A stretch of 64,000 nt of DNA. Source: Lysobacterales bacterium (lineage in GTDB: Bacteria > Pseudomonadota > Gammaproteobacteria > Xanthomonadales > SZUA-38). Below, one piece after another: positions 35,743 through 45,084 of this stretch (the stretch's first letter is position 1; each line of letters begins with the position of its first letter). The position numbers and the translations under genes were made by a program. The stretch spans positions 62,001 through 126,000 of the forward strand of contig JANQOZ010000090.1 of the NCBI GenBank assembly GCA_028285525.1, in the 5' to 3' direction. The notes beneath the pieces were generated by a model. That model was not told where the DNA came from. It worked only from the letters and a program-made list of their open reading frames with translations, and made no database searches.

Positions 35743-37266
35743 CTAGTCGCGAGCCTCATTTTTCGGAACGCCTGCACCCTCACGTCCCCCGTCCATTCTT
35801 TCACGCCAGAAGTCCGCATTCATGATCCCAAGCTCTTCGGGATCGAACGTGTAGTTTTTCACGCCCAACGCCTGCTGCCGTTCGTAGTCCCTCAGCGCCT
35901 TGATCGCAGGCCCACCCAGAAAAAAGATCACCAGGATGACCACGATGTTGAGCCACGCCATGACGCCGACACCGATGTCTCCCAGTGCCCACGCGAGATC
36001 GGCAGTGCGGATTGAGCCATAGAACACCATGCCAAGCAGCAGCACCTTCAGAAGCGTGAGCTCCCCGGGAAAGGTGAAGGTGCGGCGCATGTACGCCACG
36101 TTGGTCTCTGCGACGTAGTAGTAAGCGAGAATGGTGGTAAAGGCGAAGAAAAAGAGCGCCAGCGCCACAAACACCTTGCCAACGTCCGGGAACACGCTCT
36201 CGAGCGCCATCTGGGTGAACGCTGGGCTGTTGGCTGCCGTCTCAGCCGCCAGGTTCTGGATCAGAAAACCGCCGTCGCCGCCGTGGACGTTGTAGGCACC
36301 GGTGATCAAGATCATGAAGGCCGTGGCGCTGCAAACAAAAAGCGTGTCGACGTAGACCGAGAACGCCTGAACGAGCCCCTGCTGTGCCGGGTGTTCAACT
36401 TCCGCGGCAGCCGCGGCGTGCGGACCCGAGCCCTGCCCCGCTTCGTTTGAATACACCCCGCGCTTCACGCCCCAGCCGATGGCAGCGCCGACACCCGCCA
36501 TGGGCGTGAACGCGTCGGTGACAATCAGCTTGACGATGCCCGGCAGTTCGCCGAGGTTCATGCCGATCACCACCAACGCCAGCAGCATGTAGGCCACCGC
36601 CATGAACGGCACAACAATCTGCGTGAAACCCGCGATACGCTTCACGCCGCCGAAGATGATCGCGCCCAGGAATACCACGACGCCTCCAGCCGTGATCAGC
36701 TTGGTGGTGCTGACCTCGGACCCCATGAGGTCAATAAGCTGGCCGGGGCCGAAGGCAACCTCCGCCGCGTTGGCCATAGCGTTAGCCTGCACCCCCGGCA
36801 AAAGCAGCCCAACCGCAAGCACGGTAAATACCGCAAACAGCCACCCAAACCATTTCTGGCCAAGCGCTTTTTCGAAGTAGAACGCCGGCCCGCCCCGATA
36901 TTGCCCCTCGTCGACTTCCTTGTAGATCTGCCCCATGGCCGACTCGATGTACGCGGTTGCCGCGCCTAGAAACGCCACAACCCACATCCAGAACACGGCG
37001 CCGGGACCGCCGAAACCAATCGCCGCGGCCACTCCGGCAATGTTGCCGGTGCCAACGCGCCCGGACAGCGAAACCGCCAAGGCCTGAAAAGTCGAAATGC
37101 CCTGTTCAGAGCTGCCGCCATCGCGAAGCAGCCGAATCATCTCGGCAAACTGGCGAACCTGCACAAAGCGGGTGACAACGGAGAAAAACAGGCCCGCGCC
37201 AAGGCACAGGTAGATCAGAGCCGGACTCCAGATGAGGCCGGATAAAGCGTCAACGATTGATTGCAC
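35743..37266 (-). CDS. Sodium:alanine/glycine symporter (AGCS family)
   Basis: The protein is an inner-membrane amino acid transporter coupled to Na+. I chose the GTG at 37266 (VQSIVDALSGLIWSPALIYL) because AAGG lies six bases upstream and the 507-residue length fits the family; the frame stays open to 37716 but that extension has no membrane segments. Family signatures are GRVGTGNIAGVAAAIGFGGP and a SNEAGQGSGPHAAAAA loop. About ten hydrophobic helices are visible, ending at ITLVILVIFFLGGPAIKALR-like sequence. It is a single gene, convergent with the I9-like lipoprotein. Confidence 0.93.
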   Translation of the reverse strand: MQSIVDALSGLIWSPALIYLCLGAGLFFSVVTRFVQVRQFAEMIRLLRDGGSSEQGISTFQALAVSLSGRVGTGNIAGVAAAIGFGGPGAVFWMWVVAFLGAATAYIESAMGQIYKEVDEGQYRGGPAFYFEKALGQKWFGWLFAVFTVLAVGLLLPGVQANAMANAAEVAFGPGQLIDLMGSEVSTTKLITAGGVVVFLGAIIFGGVKRIAGFTQIVVPFMAVAYMLLALVVIGMNLGELPGIVKLIVTDAFTPMAGVGAAIGWGVKRGVYSNEAGQGSGPHAAAAAEVEHPAQQGLVQAFSVYVDTLFVCSATAFMILITGAYNVHGGDGGFLIQNLAAETAANSPAFTQMALESVFPDVGKVFVALALFFFAFTTILAYYYVAETNVAYMRRTFTFPGELTLLKVLLLGMVFYGSIRTADLAWALGDIGVGVMAWLNIVVILVIFFLGGPAIKALRDYERQQALGVKNYTFDPEELGIMNADFWRERMDGGREGAGVPKNEARD

Positions 37267-37447
37267 GAAAAACCTTAGGTCAGCTGCGGAAGGCGGTTGT
37301 TGGAGCGATCGGCAGTCTAGCATCGAACGCGGCGACCAGAGCGAATTGCTCGGGATCAGCCAGCCGCTGCCTGGGTGTATGATCAATCCGGGCTGGGCCT
37401 CACGGTGACGCGGGTGCAGCGCAATCATCACGCACAAAGGCGAGGCA

Positions 37448-39412
37448 ATGACGACAATGACGATCCCAACCTGGCGTCGGTGGCCTGCGGGGTGCCTTCT
37501 GGGCACTTTCCTGGCAATGCTGCTGCCAACCGCGGGATTTACGGAACCCAGCGCTGCACACGAGGCATTGCTGAAGAACCAAGGTTGGACCAGCTTCGGC
37601 GGCGTGGCTTCCGGCGGACAGTATTCGGCGCTCGACGAGATCAACCGCGCCAACGTGAAAGGCCTTGAGCGAGCCTGGACCAGCCGCACCGGCGACGTCG
37701 TCGAGGGCCCTGCCATCGAAGGGGGTTCGTCCTTTGAGGGGACGCCGATTTACTGGGGCGGCAAGCTTTATGTCTGTACGCCCATGCACCGCGTGCTTGC
37801 CCTGGAACCCGATACCGGCAAGGTCATCTGGCGCTTCGACGCCCTGAGCACGCTGGCCGAGCCCCCACCCCGGTTTGCAGCGAACTGCCGCGGGGTGTCG
37901 CTCTGGGTCGACCCAGACGCTGAAGCGGGCGCGAGCTGTCGTGCTCGAATCATCAAGCCAGACATCTTCGCGCGCCTTATCGCGATCGATGCCCAAACCG
38001 GCAAAGCCTGCGAAGGGTTTGGCGATAAAGGCGTGGTCAGGCTGAATGACCTCGACAATGGCGGTGAAGGCGACCTGTACCTGACCTCCCCGCCGGCGGT
38101 GCTGGGCAACCTGATCATCACCGGCAGCGTGGTCGGCGACAACATCGTCGCCAATGCTGCGGACGGCTACGTAAGGGCCTTCGACGCACGCACCGGCAAG
38201 CTGGCCTGGTCATTTAATCCGATTCCCGTTGCGCTCAGCGACAAAACCGGCGGCTCTAACGTATGGTCTCTCATCGCGGTCGATGAGGAACGACAGCTCG
38301 TTTTTCTGCCGACCTCGAGTCCCAGCGTCGATCCGTACGGCGTTAATCGCACCGAACCGATACCGCTGGCCAACGCGGTGGTCGCGCTGGATGGGCGTAA
38401 CGGTGAGGTCGTCTGGAGCTTTCAGACGGTGCACCACGATCTCTTTGACTACGACCTGCCGGCGCAGCCGATCCTGTTTGACCTGAAGCGCGACGGCGAA
38501 GCCATACCGGCGGTCGCGCAGATCACGAAGCTGGGTTTTGTTTTTATGCTCGACCGGCGCACGGGTGAACCGCTGCACCCCGTCGAAGAGCGACCGGTAC
38601 CGAAGAGCAACATCCCCAACGAACGCGCTTCGCCGACCCAGCCCGTACCGGTGACGCCAGCACCGTTTGCGCGCCAGCAGATCAACCCGGACGACATGTT
38701 TGGCCTGACGCCGGTCGACAAGCTGGCCTGCCGGCGCCGATTCGACGCCCTGCGCTACGAGGGGTTGTTCACCCCACCGAGCGAACAGGGTTCTATCCAG
38801 CTCCCCTCCGCCCTGGGCGGCGGGAACTGGGGCGGCGCTTCGCTGGATCCGCGCAGCAACACGCTGATTGTTAAAACGCAAAACCTCGCCACTATCATGA
38901 AGCTGGTACCCGCGGATCCGGCCGAAACCCGGCCGACAGGTCCGCCGGTCGAATTCCTCAAGAAGCCGCTCAACCAGACCCCCTATCGGCTCGACGGCGA
39001 GTTCTTCCTGTCGCCGCTGGGTATTCCGTGTACGCCGCCGCCGTGGGGTGAACTCGTCGGCATCGATCTAGACAGCGGCGAGCACCTCTGGCGGCAGCCG
39101 CTGGGCCGCTATCCGATCACCGATGGCGTACGCACACAGGCGTCGTGGGGTTCACCCAACGTCGGTGGGCCGCTGGCGACAGGCGGTGGCCTGGTGTTTA
39201 TCGGCGCGGGCATGGACTCGACCTTTCGCGCGCTGGACACCACAACGGGTGAGCTGCTTTGGCAAGACGAAGACCTGCCCGCACCCGCTATGGCGGTGCC
39301 GATGACCTATCAACACGACGGGCACCAGTACGTGGTGGTCGCCGCCGGTGGTAACGGGCTGGCCGAGACCAAACAGTCCGACGCGATTGTGGCTTATCGT
39401 CTCGGCGAATGA
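37448..39412 (+). CDS. PQQ-dependent (quinoprotein) dehydrogenase, glucose-dehydrogenase-like
   Basis: The 654-residue protein has a signal peptide (WPAGCLLGTFLAMLLPTAGF) and an eight-bladed propeller. Blades are marked by repeated tryptophan-docking segments (DTGKVIWRFDAL, TGKLAWSFNPI, NGEVVWSFQTVHHDLFDYDL, TGELLWQDEDLPAP). The YDLPAQPILFDLK segment is typical of membrane/periplasmic glucose dehydrogenase-like enzymes, which oxidise sugars or polyols and pass electrons to the quinone pool. It lacks the N-terminal five-helix membrane anchor of E. coli Gcd, so it is probably soluble in the periplasm. The substrate is unknown. No PQQ synthesis genes are in the window. Confidence 0.9.
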   Translation: MTTMTIPTWRRWPAGCLLGTFLAMLLPTAGFTEPSAAHEALLKNQGWTSFGGVASGGQYSALDEINRANVKGLERAWTSRTGDVVEGPAIEGGSSFEGTPIYWGGKLYVCTPMHRVLALEPDTGKVIWRFDALSTLAEPPPRFAANCRGVSLWVDPDAEAGASCRARIIKPDIFARLIAIDAQTGKACEGFGDKGVVRLNDLDNGGEGDLYLTSPPAVLGNLIITGSVVGDNIVANAADGYVRAFDARTGKLAWSFNPIPVALSDKTGGSNVWSLIAVDEERQLVFLPTSSPSVDPYGVNRTEPIPLANAVVALDGRNGEVVWSFQTVHHDLFDYDLPAQPILFDLKRDGEAIPAVAQITKLGFVFMLDRRTGEPLHPVEERPVPKSNIPNERASPTQPVPVTPAPFARQQINPDDMFGLTPVDKLACRRRFDALRYEGLFTPPSEQGSIQLPSALGGGNWGGASLDPRSNTLIVKTQNLATIMKLVPADPAETRPTGPPVEFLKKPLNQTPYRLDGEFFLSPLGIPCTPPPWGELVGIDLDSGEHLWRQPLGRYPITDGVRTQASWGSPNVGGPLATGGGLVFIGAGMDSTFRALDTTTGELLWQDEDLPAPAMAVPMTYQHDGHQYVVVAAGGNGLAETKQSDAIVAYRLGE

Positions 39413-39480
39413 CGCTGATGGCCAGCGGCGCTAGCAATTTGCTACCGTGACAGCCTTCTCCGGTACTGGGTGCATAAACC

Positions 39481-40248
39481 GTGATTAAGAAAATTCTGCT
39501 GGCCCTGCTGCTCGCCATCCTCGCTGGCGCGGCGTACCTCTACAGCTCCATGCTGGCCAACATCCCGGAGAGCCGGCTCCAGCTTCAGCCAGCCCAGACG
39601 GTCGCCTCATCGGAAGCGCCGGTGCTGCTTTTCGGTGCTACCCGCAATACCGGGTTAGAGCTTGCCAGGAAACTGCATGCCCGGAGCGAAAAGGTCGTCG
39701 CGTTTGTTCGACCAACGTCCGATCGGAGCGCGCTGGAGGCGCTGGACGCAGAGTTCCTCGAAGGCGACGCGATGGACGAAGCCTCGGTGATTGCAGCAGC
39801 GCAATCCCAGCCATTCAGGGCCGTTGTGACGACGGTCGGCTGCCTGAAGTGCGTTCCCCCAGTGGACTTCACGGGCAATCGGAACATCATCGACGCAGCC
39901 AAAACTGCCGGAATTGATCGCGTGCTGCTGGTGACCACCATTGGCGCCGGGGACAGCGCTGACGTTCTCCCACTGCCCAGCAAACAGATCCTCAAAGAGA
40001 TCCTGCCGCTGAAGACCCAGGCGGAAGATCATCTGCGCGCGAGCGGCCTGAACCACATCATCATCCGTCCCGGTGGGCTGCTCAGCGGCCAGGCGTCGGG
40101 GAGTGGCATGTTGTCCGATGCACCGGATGCGTTTGGCTACATCGACCGCGCCGACCTGGCCGACCTGATGCTGGCCTGCCTCGATTCGAGCGCCTGTGAC
40201 GGCAAGACGCTCGCCGCCATCGACAGCGAGCGCAAAACCTACTGGTAA
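39481..40248 (+). CDS. NAD(P)-binding NmrA/SDR-like oxidoreductase with N-terminal anchor
   Basis: The 255-residue protein has an N-terminal hydrophobic helix (KILLALLLAILAGAAYLYSS) and then an atypical-SDR Rossmann domain beginning VLLFGATRNTGLELARKL, a GxTxxTG-type dinucleotide loop. Later segments FVRPTSDRSALEALDAEFLE and RVLLVTTIGAG fit the NmrA/TMR-like group. The end, DRADLADLMLACLDS, is typical. It starts with GTG at 39481. It probably acts as a redox or NAD(P)-sensing protein attached to the membrane; the substrate cannot be told. It follows the PQQ enzyme by 68 bp and may be co-transcribed. Confidence 0.82.
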   Translation: MIKKILLALLLAILAGAAYLYSSMLANIPESRLQLQPAQTVASSEAPVLLFGATRNTGLELARKLHARSEKVVAFVRPTSDRSALEALDAEFLEGDAMDEASVIAAAQSQPFRAVVTTVGCLKCVPPVDFTGNRNIIDAAKTAGIDRVLLVTTIGAGDSADVLPLPSKQILKEILPLKTQAEDHLRASGLNHIIIRPGGLLSGQASGSGMLSDAPDAFGYIDRADLADLMLACLDSSACDGKTLAAIDSERKTYW

Positions 40249-40270
40249 GCCGCCAACCGCGGCTCTTCGA

Positions 40271-41593
40271 TCACCGGTTCAGCAGGTACTCCGCCACCGC
40301 CTGATAGGCAGGCAGCGAGGTGGGGTCGATCTTGCCGTTTTTGGCCGTGGGAAAGGATGCAAATCGCACCAGCACCATCTCAGCCGTCGGGTCGATATAA
40401 ATCGTCTGGCCGTGAACGCCGCGGGCCGCAAAAGCACCGTGGTCGTTATGAAACACCCACCACATGCCGCGATAGCTGCCGCCTTCCAGGGTCGTGTAGC
40501 CGGCCTTCGCAAAGTGGTCCTTATCGCCGCCCCGACGGATCCCGCTCACCACATCGGCGGGAAACAGGCGCTGACCGTCGACGACACCTCCGTTCAGCAG
40601 CAGCAGTCCAATCCGTCCGAGGTCTCTTAGACCAGCGCTCAGGCCTCCGCCGGCAAACGGCGTCCCCTTTCCGTCGACCGTCATGTAGCCGTCCTGCTCA
40701 GCACCGATCTTGCTCCAGATGCGGTCTGACAACAGCTCGGTGACCTCCTGACCCGAAACTCGGGAGACGATCCAGCCCAAAACGTCGGTGTTGACCGTCT
40801 TGTAGGCAAAAGCCTCGCCGTGGTCGCCCGCGGGGCGCACAGTCTGCAGGTACTCGAAGTAGCCGTCGGGTCCCTCGTAGTCCTTCGGTTTCGGCAGCGG
40901 GCTGGCCGCCTGGGAGTAGAGCCAGATGTCGGCTTTGGGGTCGGCGTAGTCTTCGCTGTAGTCGAGCGAGGTCGTCATATCCATCACCTGACGCACCGTC
41001 GCGCTGCCAAAAGCGCTCGACGAAAGCTCAGGCACGATGGTTGAGACTAGCGCAGCGTCATCCAGCGCCCCCTCAGCAACCAGAATTTCTGCCAGTAACC
41101 CCGTCATCGACTTGGTCATCGACATCGCGCCGTGCTTGCCCGCTTCGTTCAGGCAGCCCAGATAGCGTTCATAAACCACCTTGCCGCGATGGATGATCAG
41201 CATGCCGTCGGTGTAGTTCGCGGCCAGCGATGCCTCCCAGGTCATCGTTTCGGCCGAGCCCATCGGCGTGAAGGTCACCTGATCGATCCCGTCGTCCAGC
41301 GCGTACGGAAGTTTTGACGGCGCGCCGAGCCCTCGGCTCACCTGCTCCGTCGGCAGAAACTCGCGAAGATGACACACCGTCCAGCGCAGCTTGGGAAAGC
41401 TGAAGTAGTTCGAGTCGGGCTGGGTTATGAGCTTATCGGGCGGCGGGGGAAAACCCTCCATCCATCCCATCACCGCCGGGTCGGACTCAGCCGCCGACAG
41501 ATACTCCGCTGCCTGCACCGCGCTGATCGGCAGCAGGAAAAGGCCAGAAAACACAAACAGCACCGGGACAAGCCGGAATCGGTCCGAACGCAT
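40271..41593 (-). CDS. Beta-lactamase-fold serine hydrolase (class C-like)
   Basis: The 440-residue protein has a signal peptide (LVPVLFVFSGLFLLPISAVQ) and a class-C beta-lactamase/EstB fold. The nucleophile motif SMTK is in GAMSMTKSMTGLLAEIL, a Tyr motif is in FAYKTVNTDVLGWIV, and an HGQ replaces the usual KTG (ARGVHGQTIYIDP). Such proteins are usually esterases or D-alanyl peptidases rather than resistance enzymes. It is convergent with the SDR-like gene and divergent from the AsmA gene. Confidence 0.87.
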   Translation of the reverse strand: MRSDRFRLVPVLFVFSGLFLLPISAVQAAEYLSAAESDPAVMGWMEGFPPPPDKLITQPDSNYFSFPKLRWTVCHLREFLPTEQVSRGLGAPSKLPYALDDGIDQVTFTPMGSAETMTWEASLAANYTDGMLIIHRGKVVYERYLGCLNEAGKHGAMSMTKSMTGLLAEILVAEGALDDAALVSTIVPELSSSAFGSATVRQVMDMTTSLDYSEDYADPKADIWLYSQAASPLPKPKDYEGPDGYFEYLQTVRPAGDHGEAFAYKTVNTDVLGWIVSRVSGQEVTELLSDRIWSKIGAEQDGYMTVDGKGTPFAGGGLSAGLRDLGRIGLLLLNGGVVDGQRLFPADVVSGIRRGGDKDHFAKAGYTTLEGGSYRGMWWVFHNDHGAFAARGVHGQTIYIDPTAEMVLVRFASFPTAKNGKIDPTSLPAYQAVAEYLLNR

Positions 41594-41737
41594 AGTTACC
41601 TCACAAAACCGCTGGCGTTGGCTTGAGCCGTCGGAAAGACAACTCGGGAAGTCGGAATTATAGCGGGACCGCTTTCGCGCCTCGACCGATTGTGAGATCA
41701 GCCGCTACAATCACCCGCTTTGACGCGGGAGTTCTCT

Positions 41738-44700
41738 TTGCGCCGCAGGGTGATCGTTTTCTCCGGTTTCGTGCTGGCCGGACTCACCGCTGTTGGTCTC
41801 TTCCTCCTGCTGGCTGACCTCGGCTTCCTGCGAGATCGGCTGACGGCGGCGGCGAGCCGGTCGCTGGGCCGCGAAGTGCGGATCAGCGGCCCCCTGTCGC
41901 TGCGGCTGGGGCGCCAGATCCAGATAGTTGCCGGCGACGTTTCGATCGCCAATCCACCCTGGGCAAGTCAGCCTGAGTTTTTCAAGGCCGCCGAGCTTGA
42001 AGCCGACATCCGGCTCCGCTCGCTGCTGGAGGGACCCGTCCAGATCGACCGGCTGGCCCTGACTGGCGCTGCGGTGACGCTGGAAGGGCTGCCTGACGGC
42101 CGACGGACCTGGGACTTTCCCGGGGGCGCGTCATCAGCAGGGTCACCGCCAACAAGTGCTTCGATTCCTCAGCTCGCAGCTCTTAGTGCTCAGGAGCTCA
42201 CCATTCAGGTGTCGCTGCCGGAGCTCACTCAGGTCAGCCTGCTTACCCTGGAGACAACCCAGTTCGGCCGTGACGGCGGTCGTTTTGACGTGATGCTGTC
42301 GGGTCAGGTCAACGATGTCGATCTGACTCTGGAAGGCCATCTTGCACCCTCAACATCCGCCGGCACCCAGCGCCGCCAGGATCTCACCCTCGACGCCAGC
42401 CTTGGAGAGATTTCTCTCGCCGGCACAGCCCGCGGCATCGACACACAAACCGTCTCGCTGGCATCCGCGGAGCTGACGGTAGCCGGGCCCGACGCGGCCT
42501 ACCTGCTCAAGACGCTGAACCTGCCCGAATTCACCTCCGGCCCGCTCGACCTGTTGGTTGAGCTGACGCCTGGAGACGAGCGGAACCAGGCAAGCCTGGC
42601 AGGCCACCTCGGCGAATACGAGATGGGAGCCGCCGGGTGGTTTCGGGACCTCCGAGGTGCGGGCGGTTTCGAGATCACCGGAACGGTCGCAGGCCCAGAG
42701 CTGAAGCTGCTGCGCCCTGCTCTCAAAATTTTTGAGTTGGCTCAGGCGCCCTTCCTCTTTGCGGGAACGGTGCGCTCGGACGGCCAGGAGTTTGCGGTGG
42801 AGCCCCTGACGCTGACGGTTGACGGTAAGGTCGTCCGGGGCGAGGGAAAACTGCTGAAGGGAGACACCGCGCAGCAGCTTCAGCTGGCCCTTGCGAGCGA
42901 CGACCTATCAACCGAGGTGACGGTCGACCTTGCCGACCCAAGTTCGATCCAGGGCGCGGAGCTGACCGTCACAATGGAAGGTGCAAACGCCGGAGCGGTT
43001 GCCGGAACTGTAGGGTTGCCGGGCCTCGCGGCGATGCCGTTCAAGGCGTTCGGTCACGGCATGATCGATGCCGGAGCGTTGGCGGTCGACCGGGCGCGCG
43101 TCGAGATTCTGGACGAGCAGCTGGCCATCAACGGTCGCCTGGCGGGCCGTGAGACCGAGCTGAGCCTGGAAGCCAGCGACATCACCCTGTCGGCGTGGTT
43201 TGACGCCAACGCTGTGCCCTTCCCCGACCTGGAACACGTCTACGGTACGGGCCGGTTCCGCGCGTCGCAGGAGGCAGCAACGCTGACCGATCTGGCACTG
43301 ACCTCCGGAAATTTAAGCTTTGGAGGCACCATGACCTGGCCGATCGGGCGTAAGGAGACGCAGCTCGATCTTTCGGTCTCGGGTCCGGACGCCGCAGAGG
43401 CAGCCGAGGCTTTGGGCGCCGGAGGCCTGCCCGCACTACCGTTTGTCCTGTCCGGCAGAGCCGCCTACGCCGAAAAAAGGCTCAACATTTCGGGGGCCGA
43501 GCTGGAGCTCGATGACCAGGTGATCCGCTTCGACGGCAGGCTGGTCGCCGACGCGGGATCACCCGAGGCTGAGCTCAGCTTCTCAACCGAGGGCATTCGC
43601 CCCTCAGCATGGCTGCCGGAGCTCGACACGTTTGCGCCAAAACTTTCTCCGCTGTCCGGCGGGGGGCAGCTCCGCTATTTCGAAAACGCCCTGGTGATGG
43701 AGAGCCTGGCGCTGTCAGCCGGTCCAGCGACGTTAGCCGGGCTGTTTTCGATCGATCTCACTGATGATACGACCGGCGGTACGCTGGATCTGCGAATCGA
43801 GTCGCCTTCCGCGACGCTGCTGATGCCGGCCCTCGATCCGTACGCGCTGGCAAAAGAGCCGCTGGCCGTTTACACCGCCGGCACGTGGAGCGCGAACGGC
43901 CTAGAGCTGGCCAAAGCGGGCCTGGTCCTGGCTGATCGCGGTTCCGTCGAAGGCTCCGTGAGCCTCCGTCTGGGGCCAAAACCCGCCATCACGGTGGACC
44001 TTCAGTCCGAAGGCCTGGATCTGCGAAGTGGGAAGGCCGCGGCCAACGAACCGCCAGATCTGGGTTCAGTGATGAAGCAGCGTGCTGACGGCCGAGTCAT
44101 TCCCCCCGACGATCTCCCGCTGGCGTGGCTATCGAAGCTCGACCTCGATTTTCAGATCGCCATGGATTCGCTGTTCAGCGATACCTGGGCGGGCGCGCAG
44201 ATCAGCACCGCGGGGACCCTCCGCGACGGCCGCCTGGAGGTCAGCCGATTTGAATCCGACGGCGTGCGGGGACAGCTGAGCGGCACGTTCACCGCGCAGC
44301 CGGCGGATGACGCCTATCGCTTCGACGTGGGCCTCGAGGGCCGAAACCTCTACGTTGCCTCACCCTCGGAGGACGCCGCTTCGCTGGCTGACCGGCCCAG
44401 CTACAGCCTGAGCGCGGAGCTGCGGGCGGAAGGCCGCAGCTTGCGCGCGCTGGCCGCATCCGTGTCGGGTTCGGTCACCGTAGATGCGCAGGCGGGTATC
44501 GTTGAGCGTCGCAACAGCCTTCTGACCACGCTGATTTTTCAGGACACCCTCACCGGCCTGCTCGAAACCGTGCTGCCGTTTGTCCGCAGCCGTGACGAGC
44601 TGGAGCTGTCCTGCCTGGTCGTGCGACTGGAGCTTGAGAACGGTCGCGCCGGCGGCGATCCGTTTTTTGCGCTGCAGACTCGGGAAGTGAATCTGCTGGC

Positions 44701-44986
44701 ACGGGGCGACATCGACCTGGCGAGCGAAGCGCTGAATCTTGACGTTGTCGCGCAGCCAAGGCGAGGCCTTGGCATCAGCATCGGCGACCTCATTAACCCC
44801 TTTACCCGGGTCGGCGGCACCCTGGCTGATCCGCGCATCGTGGCCGACCCGAGAAACGCCGTCATCGAAACCGGCGTCGGCATCGCGACCGGCGGGCTGT
44901 GGCCGCTCGGCAAGAACCTGCTGAAGCGTTTCCTGGATGATGACGCGTGCACCAAGGCTATGGCGGAACCCGCCTTAACCCGCTGA
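41738..44986 (+). CDS. Large AsmA-family protein
   Basis: AsmA-like proteins form long beta-groove bridges between inner and outer membranes and are thought to carry phospholipids. I prefer the TTG at 41738 (RRRVIVFSGFVLAG) because GGGAG lies six bases before it; the frame extends six codons further. The 1082-residue product has one N-terminal membrane helix and an AsmA N-domain (GREVRISGPLSLRLGRQIQI, DVSIANPPWAS). A very long repetitive beta region follows, with the typical C-terminal AsmA_2 segment (LTTLIFQDTLTGLLETVLPF ... LARGDIDLASEALNLDVVAQ). It ends in GVGIATGGLWPLGKNLLKRF. Confidence 0.9.
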   Translation: MRRRVIVFSGFVLAGLTAVGLFLLLADLGFLRDRLTAAASRSLGREVRISGPLSLRLGRQIQIVAGDVSIANPPWASQPEFFKAAELEADIRLRSLLEGPVQIDRLALTGAAVTLEGLPDGRRTWDFPGGASSAGSPPTSASIPQLAALSAQELTIQVSLPELTQVSLLTLETTQFGRDGGRFDVMLSGQVNDVDLTLEGHLAPSTSAGTQRRQDLTLDASLGEISLAGTARGIDTQTVSLASAELTVAGPDAAYLLKTLNLPEFTSGPLDLLVELTPGDERNQASLAGHLGEYEMGAAGWFRDLRGAGGFEITGTVAGPELKLLRPALKIFELAQAPFLFAGTVRSDGQEFAVEPLTLTVDGKVVRGEGKLLKGDTAQQLQLALASDDLSTEVTVDLADPSSIQGAELTVTMEGANAGAVAGTVGLPGLAAMPFKAFGHGMIDAGALAVDRARVEILDEQLAINGRLAGRETELSLEASDITLSAWFDANAVPFPDLEHVYGTGRFRASQEAATLTDLALTSGNLSFGGTMTWPIGRKETQLDLSVSGPDAAEAAEALGAGGLPALPFVLSGRAAYAEKRLNISGAELELDDQVIRFDGRLVADAGSPEAELSFSTEGIRPSAWLPELDTFAPKLSPLSGGGQLRYFENALVMESLALSAGPATLAGLFSIDLTDDTTGGTLDLRIESPSATLLMPALDPYALAKEPLAVYTAGTWSANGLELAKAGLVLADRGSVEGSVSLRLGPKPAITVDLQSEGLDLRSGKAAANEPPDLGSVMKQRADGRVIPPDDLPLAWLSKLDLDFQIAMDSLFSDTWAGAQISTAGTLRDGRLEVSRFESDGVRGQLSGTFTAQPADDAYRFDVGLEGRNLYVASPSEDAASLADRPSYSLSAELRAEGRSLRALAASVSGSVTVDAQAGIVERRNSLLTTLIFQDTLTGLLETVLPFVRSRDELELSCLVVRLELENGRAGGDPFFALQTREVNLLARGDIDLASEALNLDVVAQPRRGLGISIGDLINPFTRVGGTLADPRIVADPRNAVIETGVGIATGGLWPLGKNLLKRFLDDDACTKAMAEPALTR

Positions 44987-45084
44987 CATCACGCCACCCC
45001 ACACGGTTTCGCGTGCCGCAACCCGGCGTGGCGCAAAATGCATCAAAAAATCGCATGAGCTAACTGGCAACAAAAGGACCTGTT